A DNA stretch of 22,511 nt from Candidatus Nitrosocosmicus sp. (GCA_030452275.1 JAKDMR010000007.1:1-22511), one strand, 5' to 3'; counted from the first letter of the stretch, positions 1 to 9,901 are shown. Notes: a model not told the origin generated them from the letters alone. Made by a program: numbers and translations.

Positions 1-1693
<1,693 letters not shown>

Positions 1694-1736
1694 ATTCTCA
1701 TATCACCTTAATAGAATGGTACAATTCTTCGGTAAG

Positions 1737-1749
1737 CCCCTTTTATAGG
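1737..1749 (-). promoter_or_regulatory. TATA box (CCTATAAAAGGGG) of the thermosome gene
   Basis: Read on the minus strand, this is a near-ideal archaeal box A, with GC-rich flanks that stand out in AT-rich DNA. A start site about 25 bases downstream would fall near 1718, giving a leader of about 25 bases that contains GGTGAT before the ATG at 1693. This is one of the few genes in the window that appears to have a leader with a Shine-Dalgarno-like site. Confidence 0.7.
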
Positions 1750-1825
1750 TTTCACAAGTAAAATGCCAAAAAGGATGGAGATCAAGACTAACAAATAATT
1801 TATCAAAGCAAACAGAATAATTCTT

Positions 1826-2251
1826 ATGGATTTTGACATCAAATTAGGAACCAAAAATGAGAGAAGAATAAAAGTTAACCACAATCAGACTACTAGTTTT
1901 CTTTGGGAAGGTGAAAATGTTTTCTCGACACCTTCAATGATATCAGAAATGGAAGAAACCTGTAGACTGTTATTAAAAGAGCAATTTCTAAAGGATGATT
2001 CAGAATGGGATTCAGTAGGTACCGTTGTGGACATTAATCATACCGCTGCAACTCCTGTAGGGGCGGAGATAATTCTGAAAGCTGAAATCATAAGAGTTGA
2101 TGGAAGAAGGGTTCAATTCAAAGTATCTACAGAAGACAATTTAGAACAGATAGGAGAGGGAAAGCATGAAAGGTTCATTATCAATATTCCCAAATTCAAA
2201 GAAAAGTTCGACTTGAAGGTGAAAAAACTAGATGAATTTCAAAAAGGATGA
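1826..2251 (+). CDS. FlK-like hotdog-fold acyl-CoA thioesterase
   Basis: Predicted cytosolic hotdog-fold protein of 141 residues, in the family of fluoroacetyl-CoA thioesterase FlK. The sequence shows FSTPSMISEMEE (residues 33-44), INHTAATPVGAEI (70-82), VDGRRVQFKV (91-100) and GEGKHERFII (110-119), which follow the FlK pattern closely. From memory of FlK, the catalytic Thr, Glu and His correspond to T35, E43 and H72, and the conserved Arg to R116. It stands alone between divergent thermosome and convergent ctaB. A TATA-like aataatttatc at about 1793-1803 implies an almost leaderless start at ATG 1826. Family assignment is firm. The substrate is unknown; hydrolysis of a small acyl-CoA to spare CoA is an inference, and fluoroacetyl-CoA itself is unlikely to be the natural substrate. 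Confidence 0.85.
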   Translation: MDFDIKLGTKNERRIKVNHNQTTSFLWEGENVFSTPSMISEMEETCRLLLKEQFLKDDSEWDSVGTVVDINHTAATPVGAEIILKAEIIRVDGRRVQFKVSTEDNLEQIGEGKHERFIINIPKFKEKFDLKVKKLDEFQKG

Positions 2252-2310
2252 GCAAGCAAGAATCTAAAGTTGATTTTTGTCATGACTAGAAAAAAAATCA
2301 AGAAAGCGGT

Positions 2311-3189
2311 CTAGTGAAAGAACGCATCTACCATAAAAGCAATAAATAATGCTGCCAAATATGGGCTGCTAAATTTGAATACTAACCAAGAAGTTTTTTC
2401 ACTTGGTCTTAGCAATAACCACACCGACAAAATTATCATCACAATACCAAATACGGTAGCAGTCAAAAGATATATCAAACCAAATTGATTAAAGAAAAAT
2501 GGCAGTATACTAAATACGACCATCATCAATGTTGTTAGTGCTATTATTCTCACAGATTTAGATTCGCTTGATACAACAGGGAGCATTGGAACATTGGCCT
2601 TTTTGTAATCTTCTTTTACGTGTAAAGCTAAACTCCAGATGTGCGTAGGAATCCAGAAAAAGACCAGTCCAGCCATTGCAATGCCTATCTCCACATGTTG
2701 AAATGTTATTGCTATATAGCCAATTAATGCTGGGGCGCCACCAGAAAATCCACCTAATATAATATTGGATTGGCTGGTTCGTTTTAGCCATTTGCTGTAT
2801 ACTATGATGTTATCAAACAAGCCAAATGCCATTAACCCAAATGCCCATATGTTTATGAACCAAGAACAAACCAGAGAAATTCCCGCTAAAATGAGCCCAA
2901 AAATTAAAGCGTTACGGGGCGAAATTCTTCCCGAGGGAATCGGACGACCTTTGGTTCTCTCCATTATTGCGTCAATATCTCTATCGTTATATCCTGTAAG
3001 AGTATCCGCAGCTGCAGAGCCTGCAGCGATTGCAAAGAACAATAAAGCCCAAGTCATCCAACTGACCTGAACATCAAATAACCAGGATGCTGAAACCGCA
3101 GCACCTATAGCTGTGAAAACAAGTAGATACCAAATTTTTGGTTTTGTAAGCTCGTAATAATTTTTAACTTGGTTACCAACTGTCTTCAT
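2311..3189 (-). CDS. ctaB: Protoheme IX farnesyltransferase (heme o synthase)
   Basis: Integral membrane prenyltransferase of the UbiA superfamily that adds farnesyl to protoheme IX, giving heme o for haem-copper terminal oxidases. It begins with the usual YYELTKPKIWYLL entry, then the diphosphate/Mg2+ motif GYNDRDIDAIMERTKGRPIP, in which the N, two D and RT..RP are diagnostic. A conserved loop HVKEDYKKANVPMLPVV follows, with several hydrophobic segments to the C-terminus. I chose ATG at 3189 (292 residues). A TTG at 3201 would add only four residues. A TATA-like TTTATTATAT at 3223-3234 predicts a start site near 3203, slightly favouring the ATG. The gene is monocistronic, which fits the haem needs of an aerobic ammonia oxidiser. 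Confidence 0.93.
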   Translation of the reverse strand: MKTVGNQVKNYYELTKPKIWYLLVFTAIGAAVSASWLFDVQVSWMTWALLFFAIAAGSAAADTLTGYNDRDIDAIMERTKGRPIPSGRISPRNALIFGLILAGISLVCSWFINIWAFGLMAFGLFDNIIVYSKWLKRTSQSNIILGGFSGGAPALIGYIAITFQHVEIGIAMAGLVFFWIPTHIWSLALHVKEDYKKANVPMLPVVSSESKSVRIIALTTLMMVVFSILPFFFNQFGLIYLLTATVFGIVMIILSVWLLLRPSEKTSWLVFKFSSPYLAALFIAFMVDAFFH

Positions 3190-3266
3190 CTCTAAAACCA
3201 AATAGTCTATTAACCTACCACCATATAATAAATAAAATAGTTATTTATATCTTGAGAGAATTTTTT

Positions 3267-3728
3267 TTACTTTGATACAGAATTTGATATTATTTCTCGT
3301 GAAGTCTTTCTCATCTCAATAAATGTTTCAGTTTTCTGTACCCCTTCGATCCTTCCCACTTTTTCAGATATGATTTGATGCATTTCATCTAGAGAACGAG
3401 CAGTCATGGTTACCAGCACATCAAATCTTCCAGTAACTTCAGCTACTTCTCTGACCTCGGGAATTTTAAAAAGCTCTCCAAGCACATTATCCCTTAATTT
3501 AGAATCCATGGTAATTCCAGTTAGTGCTTTAACATTAAAACCTAAGGCTTCATCATTTATTACAATAGTAAATTTCTTAATTAGACCTCTTTTCACAAGT
3601 CGCTTGATTCTGCTATAAACTACAGAGGAATTGATGTTGATTTTTTTTGAAAGCCTGGGAACCGATATACTTGCATCTTTTGACAACTCGCTTAATATTT
3701 TGAGATCAAGATCGTCAATTCTTCCCAT
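3267..3728 (-). CDS. Lrp/AsnC family transcriptional regulator
   Basis: About 153 residues. It has an N-terminal winged helix-turn-helix (IDDLDLKILSELSKDASISV through VYSRIKRLVKRGLIKKFTIVIN) and a C-terminal RAM/ligand-binding domain (ALTGITMDSK to ETFIEMRKTSRE). Such proteins form octamers or discs and often respond to amino acids. I prefer ATG 3728 (MGRIDDLD, the classic family start) over TTG 3737, because a TATA-like element around 3757-3768 would start transcription near 3733. It lies downstream of the aspartate-semialdehyde dehydrogenase gene on the same strand, with a long AT-rich gap between them. Control of that amino-acid gene is possible but not shown. Confidence 0.92.
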   Translation of the reverse strand: MGRIDDLDLKILSELSKDASISVPRLSKKININSSVVYSRIKRLVKRGLIKKFTIVINDEALGFNVKALTGITMDSKLRDNVLGELFKIPEVREVAEVTGRFDVLVTMTARSLDEMHQIISEKVGRIEGVQKTETFIEMRKTSREIISNSVSK

Positions 3729-3813
3729 AATTTTCAAAATATACTATTTTTTCGTGGTTAATAAATGTATAATTTTTATTTTTGTTATAAAGTTTGTTTA
3801 TTTTTAAAAAAAA

Positions 3814-4896
3814 TTATATAATTTTTTTTGTTTTGAGCAACTCAGATAGCAATACGGCTCCTTTAGCCGAACCCATTTTTTCATTGTGAGTCAGTAGAAC
3901 ATATTTTATACCATTGTCAAACACGGAATCCTTTCTCAGTCTACCAACCACCGTAGTCATACCATCGTTTATTTCTCTGTCTACTCGTGGTTGAGGTCTT
4001 GTCGGATCATCATTGACAACAATATAATCTCGTGGTGCAGTAGGGAGATTCCTTATAGATACATTGTCAGAAAATTCCATCATTTTCTTTTTAACTGACG
4101 AGGGGTCTGCATTCTCGATTGTCTCTACAAAAACCACCTCAGTATGACCATCAGACACTGGTACCCTAGTACAGGTGCAACTGACCTTTACATTGTTAAC
4201 AGAAATTTCTTTAGACTCTTCATCATATTTACCCAATATTTTTTTGGTTTCTATTTGAACTTTTTCTTCCTCTTTAGGAATGTATGGAATGACATTGTCT
4301 AATATATCCAAAGCAATAACACCAGGAGACCTACCTGCTCCAGACAATGCTTGCATTGAGGTCATAAAGACACTTTTCACTCCAAAGCTATCAATCAAAG
4401 GTTTTAGAGTTATAGCGAGCCCAGTAGTAGTACAATTAGGCAATGGAGCAATAAAGCCGTTCCATTGACGCTCCTTCTGCTGCTTTTTTAAAAGATCAGT
4501 GTGCTCATCATTAATTCCAGGTATCAAAATTGGAACATCGCTTTCATATCTGAAAGCAGCAGCTGTACTAATAACAGGAACATGAGCAGCTAACTTTGGT
4601 TCGATTATTTGTGCGTCATCAGATTCCAATGCAGTAAAAATCAAGTCAAACTCCTTTGGATTTATGTCGTCAAATTTAGATATGATCTTATCTCTAACAT
4701 ATTCTGGGACTTGTTCTCGATTATGCCACTTTAGTATACCCGACTGAGGATCCCTAATTGCATCAACATATTTTTTACCAGCAGATCTTTCAGAAGAGAC
4801 AATATGAGTTAAATTAAACCAAGGATGTTTGTCAAGTGCAACCACAAATTCTTGACCAACAGCGCCAGTTGAACCGATTAACGCTACATTTAACAT
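3814..4896 (-). CDS. asd: Aspartate-semialdehyde dehydrogenase
   Basis: Reduces aspartyl-4-phosphate to aspartate semialdehyde with NADPH, the branch-point step to lysine, threonine and methionine. It has an N-terminal Rossmann motif LIGSTGAVGQEF, the catalytic cysteine in APLPNCTTTGLA (C155 counted from this start), SGAGRSPG, and the C-terminal catalytic histidine region RVPVSDGHTEVV. I chose ATG 4896 (MLNVALIGS, about 360 residues). The longer frame to 4920 would begin upstream of the start site predicted from the TTTAAAAAG box at 4929-4939. The length fits the archaeal/fungal-type enzymes. Threonine made downstream is the precursor of the threonine phosphate used by the divergent CobD; that link is an inference from position. 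Confidence 0.95.
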   Translation of the reverse strand: MLNVALIGSTGAVGQEFVVALDKHPWFNLTHIVSSERSAGKKYVDAIRDPQSGILKWHNREQVPEYVRDKIISKFDDINPKEFDLIFTALESDDAQIIEPKLAAHVPVISTAAAFRYESDVPILIPGINDEHTDLLKKQQKERQWNGFIAPLPNCTTTGLAITLKPLIDSFGVKSVFMTSMQALSGAGRSPGVIALDILDNVIPYIPKEEEKVQIETKKILGKYDEESKEISVNNVKVSCTCTRVPVSDGHTEVVFVETIENADPSSVKKKMMEFSDNVSIRNLPTAPRDYIVVNDDPTRPQPRVDREINDGMTTVVGRLRKDSVFDNGIKYVLLTHNEKMGSAKGAVLLSELLKTKKII

Positions 4897-4928
4897 ATTG
4901 AAAGGGTAGATATAAAACAATTAATAAT

Positions 4929-4939
4929 CCTTTTTAAAG
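4929..4939 (-). promoter_or_regulatory. TATA box (CTTTAAAAAGG) of aspartate-semialdehyde dehydrogenase
   Basis: Read on the minus strand, this A/T box with G/C edges sits 33-43 bases before the chosen ATG at 4896. It predicts a short leader and excludes the upstream in-frame ATG at 4920 as the main start. Confidence 0.5.
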
Positions 4940-5029
4940 CGTAAAAAAACTAAAAAACTATTATACAATAGGTGAAAAGATCTCGTCATACTAAAAAAGA
5001 AGATAAGAAATCATCTGATTGAAAAGACT

Positions 5030-6121
5030 TTGCAAGATTGTCATCATGGTGGAATCTATTCTGTAAATAGTCAAAAGAATATAAGAATAGATTTTAGTTC
5101 AAACATAAATCCACTTGGAATCTCCAAGAAAGTTTTTGAGAAATTAACAAGAAACATCAAACTGGCCTATATTTATCCTGATCCAAAATGCACCGAATTG
5201 AAAAAAAAGATAATAGAGTATATCGATTGTGAATTTGACCTGGACGTAGATGCGAATCTAATAACAGGAAATGGTGCCACTGAATTAATACATTATTTCG
5301 CCGCTGCCTTTGCGCGAAAAAAAACACTGATTTCAATACCCACATTTTGTGAATATGAGCTTGCAGCAAAACGCAGGAAATCAAAATTGGTACATGTCCC
5401 CCCTCTTGACAATAACTTTCAAATTGATTCAGATTCCATTACAAAGCTAACAAATAATCCAGACAATGAAATAGGATCGGTATTCTTATGCAATCCAAAT
5501 AACCCTACAGGAAAGTTTTTCAGAAAAGAAATACTAGAAATACTAGAAAAAATTGACAAAAAGATTCCAATCCTGCTAGATGAATCCTACATCGAATTTA
5601 CCGACACTAGAAAGGAACACGATAATAACTATTTTGTTAATTTAATAAAGGATTCCAATAATTTGGTGATACTAAGATCGCTTACAAAAACATTCGGTCT
5701 GGCAGGTTTGAGAGTAGGTTATGCGCTATCAGCCAAAGAGAACATTCAAAAATTAAATAACAATTTAATTAGCTGGAACGTAAACGGGTTAGCCCAGATT
5801 GCAGCCATAGAAGCGCTAAAAGACAAATCTCACATTAAAGCCGCAAGGAAAAACAACATTTCTGAAAAGAAAAGAATATTCAAGTCGCTTGAAAGTAGCA
5901 CAAAAATAAGGTCAATTTCAAGTGATGTCAATTTTTACTTGATCGAGATACTAAATGAGAAAACATCCACAGAACTAACCAGCAAATTATTAATAAAGAA
6001 TGGGATCCTCGTGAGAGATTGCAAGAGTTTCATAGGTATGAATGACAAATTCATTAGAGTAGCCATCAAGACCCCAAAAGAGAATAATATTCTCTTAGAA
6101 TCATTGGAAGGGGCACTTTGA
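5030..6121 (+). CDS. cobD: L-threonine-O-3-phosphate decarboxylase, CobD type (PLP enzyme)
   Basis: PLP-dependent fold-type I enzyme. In this context it is predicted to decarboxylate threonine phosphate to (R)-1-aminopropan-2-ol phosphate, the linker of the cobalamin nucleotide loop. Visible motifs are the N-terminal HHGG (5-8) and DFSSNINPLG (21-30) typical of CobD, CNPNNPTG (154-161), LLDESYIEF (182-190) with the PLP-ring aspartate, and the Schiff-base lysine K220 in SLTKTFGLAGLRVGY. Histidinol-phosphate aminotransferase is the close relative. The HGG motif and the cobalamin neighbours decide for CobD. The start is a TTG with no in-frame ATG upstream. The stop overlaps the TTG of the next gene as TTGA, so translation is probably coupled. 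Confidence 0.88.
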   Translation: MQDCHHGGIYSVNSQKNIRIDFSSNINPLGISKKVFEKLTRNIKLAYIYPDPKCTELKKKIIEYIDCEFDLDVDANLITGNGATELIHYFAAAFARKKTLISIPTFCEYELAAKRRKSKLVHVPPLDNNFQIDSDSITKLTNNPDNEIGSVFLCNPNNPTGKFFRKEILEILEKIDKKIPILLDESYIEFTDTRKEHDNNYFVNLIKDSNNLVILRSLTKTFGLAGLRVGYALSAKENIQKLNNNLISWNVNGLAQIAAIEALKDKSHIKAARKNNISEKKRIFKSLESSTKIRSISSDVNFYLIEILNEKTSTELTSKLLIKNGILVRDCKSFIGMNDKFIRVAIKTPKENNILLESLEGAL

Positions 6122-7032
6122 AATCAAAACTGTTAATGATTCAGGGGACATCTTCGGGAGCTGGCAAAAGTATGCTTGTCACTGCATTATGCAGAATTTT
6201 GACTAACAAAGGATTCAAAGTAGCCCCCTTCAAGTCCCAAAACATGTCCTCATTTACATATAAAATAGAAAACACAGATAAAGTGATAGCAAATGCTCAA
6301 GCAATTCAGGCACTTGCAAGTAGAGCGATACCTGACTCCAACATGAATCCAATATTATTAAAACCCATAGGTAACAGCAAGAGCAGAATATATACAAACG
6401 GTGAATTCTCGTCTGTAATGGAAGCCAAGGAGTACTATTCAGATTTTGTTCTCGATAAAGGTTTGAGAATAGCTTTGGACGCATTCAGAGAATTAAGAAG
6501 GGAATACGAAATAATAATATTGGAAGGAGCAGGCTCACCTGTTGAAATAAATATACAAAAATACGACATCGCCAATATGATTTTTGCAAACAAAGTAAAT
6601 GCACCAGTAATCCTGGTTTCAGATATTGAACGTGGTGGGTGTTTTGCTAGCATTTTAGGAACAATGATGTTGTTAAAACCATCACATCAACGATTAGTAA
6701 AAGGAATTTTAATTAACAAATTCCGTGGAGATAATACAATACTATTCCCCGCAATAAAAAAGATCGAACCAAAAATAAAAAAACCATTTTTAGGCATCAT
6801 TCCTAAAATATATAACAATATACCAAAAGAGGACTCCCTAGATAGAGAAAATAATGGTAGTGAAATAAAGCAAAGACAGCGGGAAAACAAAAACAAGAGA
6901 ACACATGGCCGATCGATCAACAAGAATGACAAGATAGGTAAGATAGATTTAGACGTAGAGATAAGTAGGTTTGCAGAAAAAGTAGAATCATCAATCAATA
7001 TGGATTACATTCTAAAAAAAATAATTGGATAA
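6118..7032 (+). CDS. cobQ: Cobyric acid synthase-like protein, synthetase domain only
   Basis: CobQ/CbiP amidates four side chains (b, d, e, g) of adenosylcobyrinic acid a,c-diamide, using ATP and glutamine. The N-terminal P-loop domain is clear: GTSSGAGKS (10-18), FKSQNMS, AQAIQALAS, MNPILLKP, LEGAGSPVEINI, SDIERGG and IPKEDSL. These are CobQ rather than CobB/CbiA signatures. The family is normally near 480-500 residues with a C-terminal class I glutamine amidotransferase domain. Here the protein is 304 residues and that domain is absent. Instead there is a basic low-complexity linker (about 245-277) and a short helical end (LDVEISRFAEKVESSINMDY). No amidotransferase frame follows, because cbiB starts 13 bases downstream. 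The TTG start is supported by GGAAGGGG at 6106-6113, 4 bases upstream. Family certain; activity without the partner domain open. Confidence 0.85.
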   Translation: MKSKLLMIQGTSSGAGKSMLVTALCRILTNKGFKVAPFKSQNMSSFTYKIENTDKVIANAQAIQALASRAIPDSNMNPILLKPIGNSKSRIYTNGEFSSVMEAKEYYSDFVLDKGLRIALDAFRELRREYEIIILEGAGSPVEINIQKYDIANMIFANKVNAPVILVSDIERGGCFASILGTMMLLKPSHQRLVKGILINKFRGDNTILFPAIKKIEPKIKKPFLGIIPKIYNNIPKEDSLDRENNGSEIKQRQRENKNKRTHGRSINKNDKIGKIDLDVEISRFAEKVESSINMDYILKKIIG

Positions 7033-7044
7033 AAAAATCAAGCC

Positions 7045-8049
7045 ATGCCACTTGAAATCGTAATAGAAATCGTATCAATCTTATTTATCGCGACTTTAAT
7101 GGACATCACAATAGGCGAACCTCCAAATAGGATACACCCCGTTGTACTGATCGGCAGAATTATAATCTTTTTTACTAAAATGATAAAGAATGCTTCTAGA
7201 TATAGGAAAGAGAAAGAGAAAGAAAATTTTGAAAAGGTGATGGGATCGATATTAGCATCAGGATTAACAGTCATGGTTAGTGTAGTGGTCTATTATATTA
7301 GTATGCAATCGCTTGTTTTGTTGGGTACCATTTTTTTTGTCATAGTATCGGCAGCAATCTTAAAAACAACATTTTCAATTAAAGCTATGGATAACCATAT
7401 CAAAGAGATCCTGGTGGAATTGGACAAGAATGATTTAGATAAAGCCCGGAAAAATTTATCAAAAATTGTCAGTAGAGACACACGAAACTTATCAGAGTCC
7501 AGAATTCTATCAGGTTGTATCGAATGTGTGGCCGAAAGCTTTGTCGATGGTATACTCTCGCCTCTATTCTACTATGGGCTTTTAGGTATTCCAGGTTCTA
7601 TGATGTATAGAACGATTAACACATTAGATTCCATGATAGCATACAAGGATGACTACTATAATAAAGTGGGATGGATGTCAGCTAAACTTGATACCATAAT
7701 AAATGCCATACCTGCGCGACTATCATCAGTTTTTTTGATTGCCTCCATAATGGTTTGCGGGCAAGATTGGAAAAATGCAATAAAAATATTTAAAAGAGAC
7801 TACAAAAACACGGAAAGTTTCAACGCAGGTGTACCAATGTCAATAATGGCTGGTGGGTTGAATATTCAGTTAGAAAAAATTGATCATTATAAATTAGGAG
7901 ATATGAAAGAACAACTCACTATCCAAAAATGCAAAACATCCTTAAAAATAACCACGGTAGCGACACTAATATTTATAATCAGTTTTCTAATTCCTGTTAT
8001 CATGATTTTGAACTATTTTAATTGGTGGACATTATTATTTGGCATTTAA
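7045..8049 (+). CDS. cbiB: Adenosylcobinamide-phosphate synthase CbiB
   Basis: Membrane enzyme that joins aminopropanol phosphate to adenosylcobyric acid, giving adenosylcobinamide phosphate. The N-terminus has the family motif LMDITIGEPPNRIHPVVLIGR (split here: D20, G24-E25-P26, H31-P32, G37). The middle has SRDTRNLSESRI and CIECVAESFVDGILSPLFYY, and then RTINTLDSMIAYKD. Hydrophobic segments lie near residues 5-20, 70-100 and 300-330. At 334 residues it is of normal size. ATG 7045 follows the short CobQ by 12 bases. Its last 11 bases overlap cobS. It uses the product of the cobD gene two positions upstream, so both halves of the reaction are encoded together. (The gene is called cobD in the aerobic-pathway nomenclature.). 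Confidence 0.95.
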   Translation: MPLEIVIEIVSILFIATLMDITIGEPPNRIHPVVLIGRIIIFFTKMIKNASRYRKEKEKENFEKVMGSILASGLTVMVSVVVYYISMQSLVLLGTIFFVIVSAAILKTTFSIKAMDNHIKEILVELDKNDLDKARKNLSKIVSRDTRNLSESRILSGCIECVAESFVDGILSPLFYYGLLGIPGSMMYRTINTLDSMIAYKDDYYNKVGWMSAKLDTIINAIPARLSSVFLIASIMVCGQDWKNAIKIFKRDYKNTESFNAGVPMSIMAGGLNIQLEKIDHYKLGDMKEQLTIQKCKTSLKITTVATLIFIISFLIPVIMILNYFNWWTLLFGI

Positions 8050-8782
8050 GAGCATCCTAGAAATTATATCATTTTTAACAATAATACCGATTGGAAAATT
8101 AAGTAAAGGTGATGGCTTAGAGAATATTTCAAAAAATATGTTTCTATTCCCTTTTGTTGGACTATTAATAGGACTCTTGACCATACCTGTAGTATTAATA
8201 TCCTTTTATTTCTTTAATCAGTTTGTATCAGCATTCATAGTAACAATTTTTTTGATAATCTTAACAGGCATACATCATACTGATGCCCTTGCAGATTTTG
8301 CCGACGGTATTATGGTAAGAGGAAACAAAGACAAGAAATACAATGTAATGCATGATCCAAGAATTGGAGCAGCTGGAACTGTCGCTGTATCGGGATACTT
8401 GATTGGAATGGTAATAGCAATTTCTTCAATCACAAGCTTGGATAGATTAATAATTGCAATAATTCTCTCCGAAATCATGTCAAAATATTCAATGGTATTC
8501 CAATCACATTATTGTGAGTCAGCTTGGGAGGGCTATAGTTCATTGTTCACAAAAAACATGAAATCAAAAAAGAAAATGGCAATCGCAACAATCATTGCTA
8601 TAGTATTGATGACCTTGATTTCGAATATGAGTGTGATGGGATTACAGATATTTATTGTGGGAATTATTGGTTGTTTTATGGTCATATATATTTCAAAGAA
8701 GAACTTTGGAGGAATTACAGGAGATGTAATGGGGGCAACAAACGAAATAGTAAGGCTGTGTTCACTCTTATTTCTGTCATAA
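8039..8782 (+). CDS. cobS: Adenosylcobinamide-GDP ribazoletransferase (cobalamin synthase)
   Basis: Integral membrane enzyme that joins adenosylcobinamide-GDP to alpha-ribazole (phosphate), completing cobalamin (phosphate). The diagnostic metal-binding stretch TDALADFADGIMVRG (81-95; D82, D86, D89) is followed by HDPRIGAAGTVA (105-116). The N-terminal SFLTIIPIGK and about six hydrophobic segments fit the family, as does the length of 247. The start is TTG 8039, inside the end of cbiB; a GGTGG stretch near 8023-8027 could serve as ribosome binding site. No ATG fits the expected N-terminus. The frame ends at 8782, just before a T-rich terminator. Confidence 0.95.
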   Translation: MAFKSILEIISFLTIIPIGKLSKGDGLENISKNMFLFPFVGLLIGLLTIPVVLISFYFFNQFVSAFIVTIFLIILTGIHHTDALADFADGIMVRGNKDKKYNVMHDPRIGAAGTVAVSGYLIGMVIAISSITSLDRLIIAIILSEIMSKYSMVFQSHYCESAWEGYSSLFTKNMKSKKKMAIATIIAIVLMTLISNMSVMGLQIFIVGIIGCFMVIYISKKNFGGITGDVMGATNEIVRLCSLLFLS

Positions 8783-8783
8783 A

Positions 8784-8800
8784 AATTTTAATCTTTTTTT
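8784..8800 (+). terminator. T-rich terminator after the cobalamin operon
   Basis: Immediately after the cobS stop the + strand reads aattttaatcttttttt, a typical archaeal oligo-T terminator. It would separate cobS from cobY, which seems to have its own promoter. Confidence 0.5.
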
Positions 8801-8841
8801 CATAAAGCGCACATTACATGCAGAATAAAAAAATGGAAGAA

Positions 8842-8893
8842 ATTGATTGATTGATTAGCGATTTGAACAATTAGCAATTAGCAAGATAGCAAG
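8842..8893 (+). repeat. Short AT-rich direct repeats between cobS and cobY
   Basis: Two simple tandem runs sit in the 211-base gap: (attg)n-like repeats near 8842-8856, and three degenerate copies of TTAGCAA(GA) at 8871-8893. The copies are too short for CRISPR. The rest of the gap is AT-rich and holds no gene that I can see, only the cobY promoter. Confidence 0.5.
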
Positions 8894-8957
8894 AATATTA
8901 AAATTAACTAGAAGCCAATTAAGAACTTCATAATTAAGGAGCAAATTTAATTAGTTG

Positions 8958-8966
8958 TTAAATTAA
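8958..8966 (+). promoter_or_regulatory. TATA-like box (TTAAATTAA) of cobY
   Basis: A TTAAATTAA element 28-36 bases before the ATG at 8994 fits a nearly leaderless cobY transcript separate from the cobD-cobS operon. Flanking sequence ttaattagttgttaaattaa is close to an inverted repeat. Confidence 0.4.
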
Positions 8967-8993
8967 CAAAATCAAATTGACAAAAAGAGAGAA

Positions 8994-9671
8994 ATGATTA
9001 ATTGTGTTATAATGTGTGGAGGAAAAGGGAGTAGACTGCATACAAATTCCATAGTCAAAGTAGAAAAACCCCTCTTAGAATTGAAGAATAAATCACTGAT
9101 AGAATACATGATAGAAGCATTACAGAATTCAAAAAAGAATTTTAACATATATGCAGCAGTGAGTAAGAACACCGTAAAAACCAAAGAGTTCCTAAAAAGC
9201 AGATACTGTAATGATATAACACTGATAGAGACAACTGGTAGTGGATTTTCAAATGATTATCTAATTGTACTCCAATTCTTCAAAGATAGAGAAATCAAAA
9301 GAAAAAATGGAATTCAAGATTTTGTTGATAATAAAATTTTGTTTTTACCTTCTGATCTTCCCTTGATTTCATCTAAAACCTTAGATGAAATCACAGATCT
9401 GTACCAGGGCAATCCCAGTATCGCAATAGTGGTAGACAAGAAAATGTTTATTCAGAATGATTTCGTACCCTCAACTTTCGTAACAGAAATTAGTAAAGTC
9501 GATTATTGTTATACGGGGATTTCGATTTTAGATTTTCACACTATTGCTGGATTAGAGCATATAGACCAAATCAGAGAAGTACCAGCGATAATGAATAATC
9601 TGGAATTAGTTTATAACATAAACACGATTGACGACTTGAAAAAAGCAGAAAAATTTATTGGATTGTTGTAG
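8994..9671 (+). CDS. cobY: GTP:adenosylcobinamide-phosphate guanylyltransferase CobY
   Basis: Archaeal nucleotidyltransferase that transfers GMP from GTP to adenosylcobinamide phosphate, the substrate CobS then uses; it replaces bacterial CobU. The N-terminus CVIMCGGKGSRLH (4-16) is the nucleotidyltransferase glycine loop, followed by VEKPLLELKNKSLIEY and the metal-binding aspartate in LFLPSDLPLISS (about 118-129). At 225 residues it is somewhat longer than the methanogen enzyme, which I recall as about 196. MobA/IspD-type transferases share the fold; the cobalamin neighbours support CobY. Confidence 0.9.
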   Translation: MINCVIMCGGKGSRLHTNSIVKVEKPLLELKNKSLIEYMIEALQNSKKNFNIYAAVSKNTVKTKEFLKSRYCNDITLIETTGSGFSNDYLIVLQFFKDREIKRKNGIQDFVDNKILFLPSDLPLISSKTLDEITDLYQGNPSIAIVVDKKMFIQNDFVPSTFVTEISKVDYCYTGISILDFHTIAGLEHIDQIREVPAIMNNLELVYNINTIDDLKKAEKFIGLL

Positions 9672-9697
9672 CATTTGAAATCATCATCAAGAAATGA

Positions 9698-9901
9698 TTA
9701 ATCCAAGGTTTCCAAGATATTACCCAGTATTTTAGCCTGGCCACCGGTATTTACCAAAAGCTCTGCGTTACAAGATGGACATGAGACAGGTTTTGTGCTG
9801 TAAGTATACAAGACCTTGATATTCTTGCATGAATCGCATTCAACTTTTACAAAGTGACTACGAGGTTTTGGGATCATGATGTTATGTTTTTTCACAATCA
9901 T
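9698..9901 (-). CDS. rps27e: Ribosomal protein eS27
   Basis: Small-subunit protein of 67 residues with the four-cysteine zinc finger CDSC...CPSC (C22, C25, C41, C44), the family opening IPKPRSHFVKVEC, and the closing NTGGQAKI. I kept ATG 9901 because GGAGTGA lies directly before it (9902-9908). ATG 9877 (MIPKPRS) is the alternative and matches the shorter archaeal N-terminus. It lies 9 bases after the eL42 stop on the same strand, so the two are co-transcribed. Confidence 0.95.
   Translation of the reverse strand: MIVKKHNIMIPKPRSHFVKVECDSCKNIKVLYTYSTKPVSCPSCNAELLVNTGGQAKILGNILETLD

Noticed and set aside
4921..5029. Cobalamin riboswitch upstream of cobD
   Set aside because: Only 109 AT-rich bases with no B12-box-like sequence; just divergent promoters.
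6687..6998. Antisense frame opposite the CobQ linker region
   Set aside because: Arises from the low-complexity Lys/Glu/Asn-rich coding sequence on the + strand; no start context or promoter.
8842..8893. CRISPR-like or regulatory repeat array between cobS and cobY
   Set aside because: Units are only 4-9 bases, degenerate and without spacers; simple-sequence AT-rich DNA.
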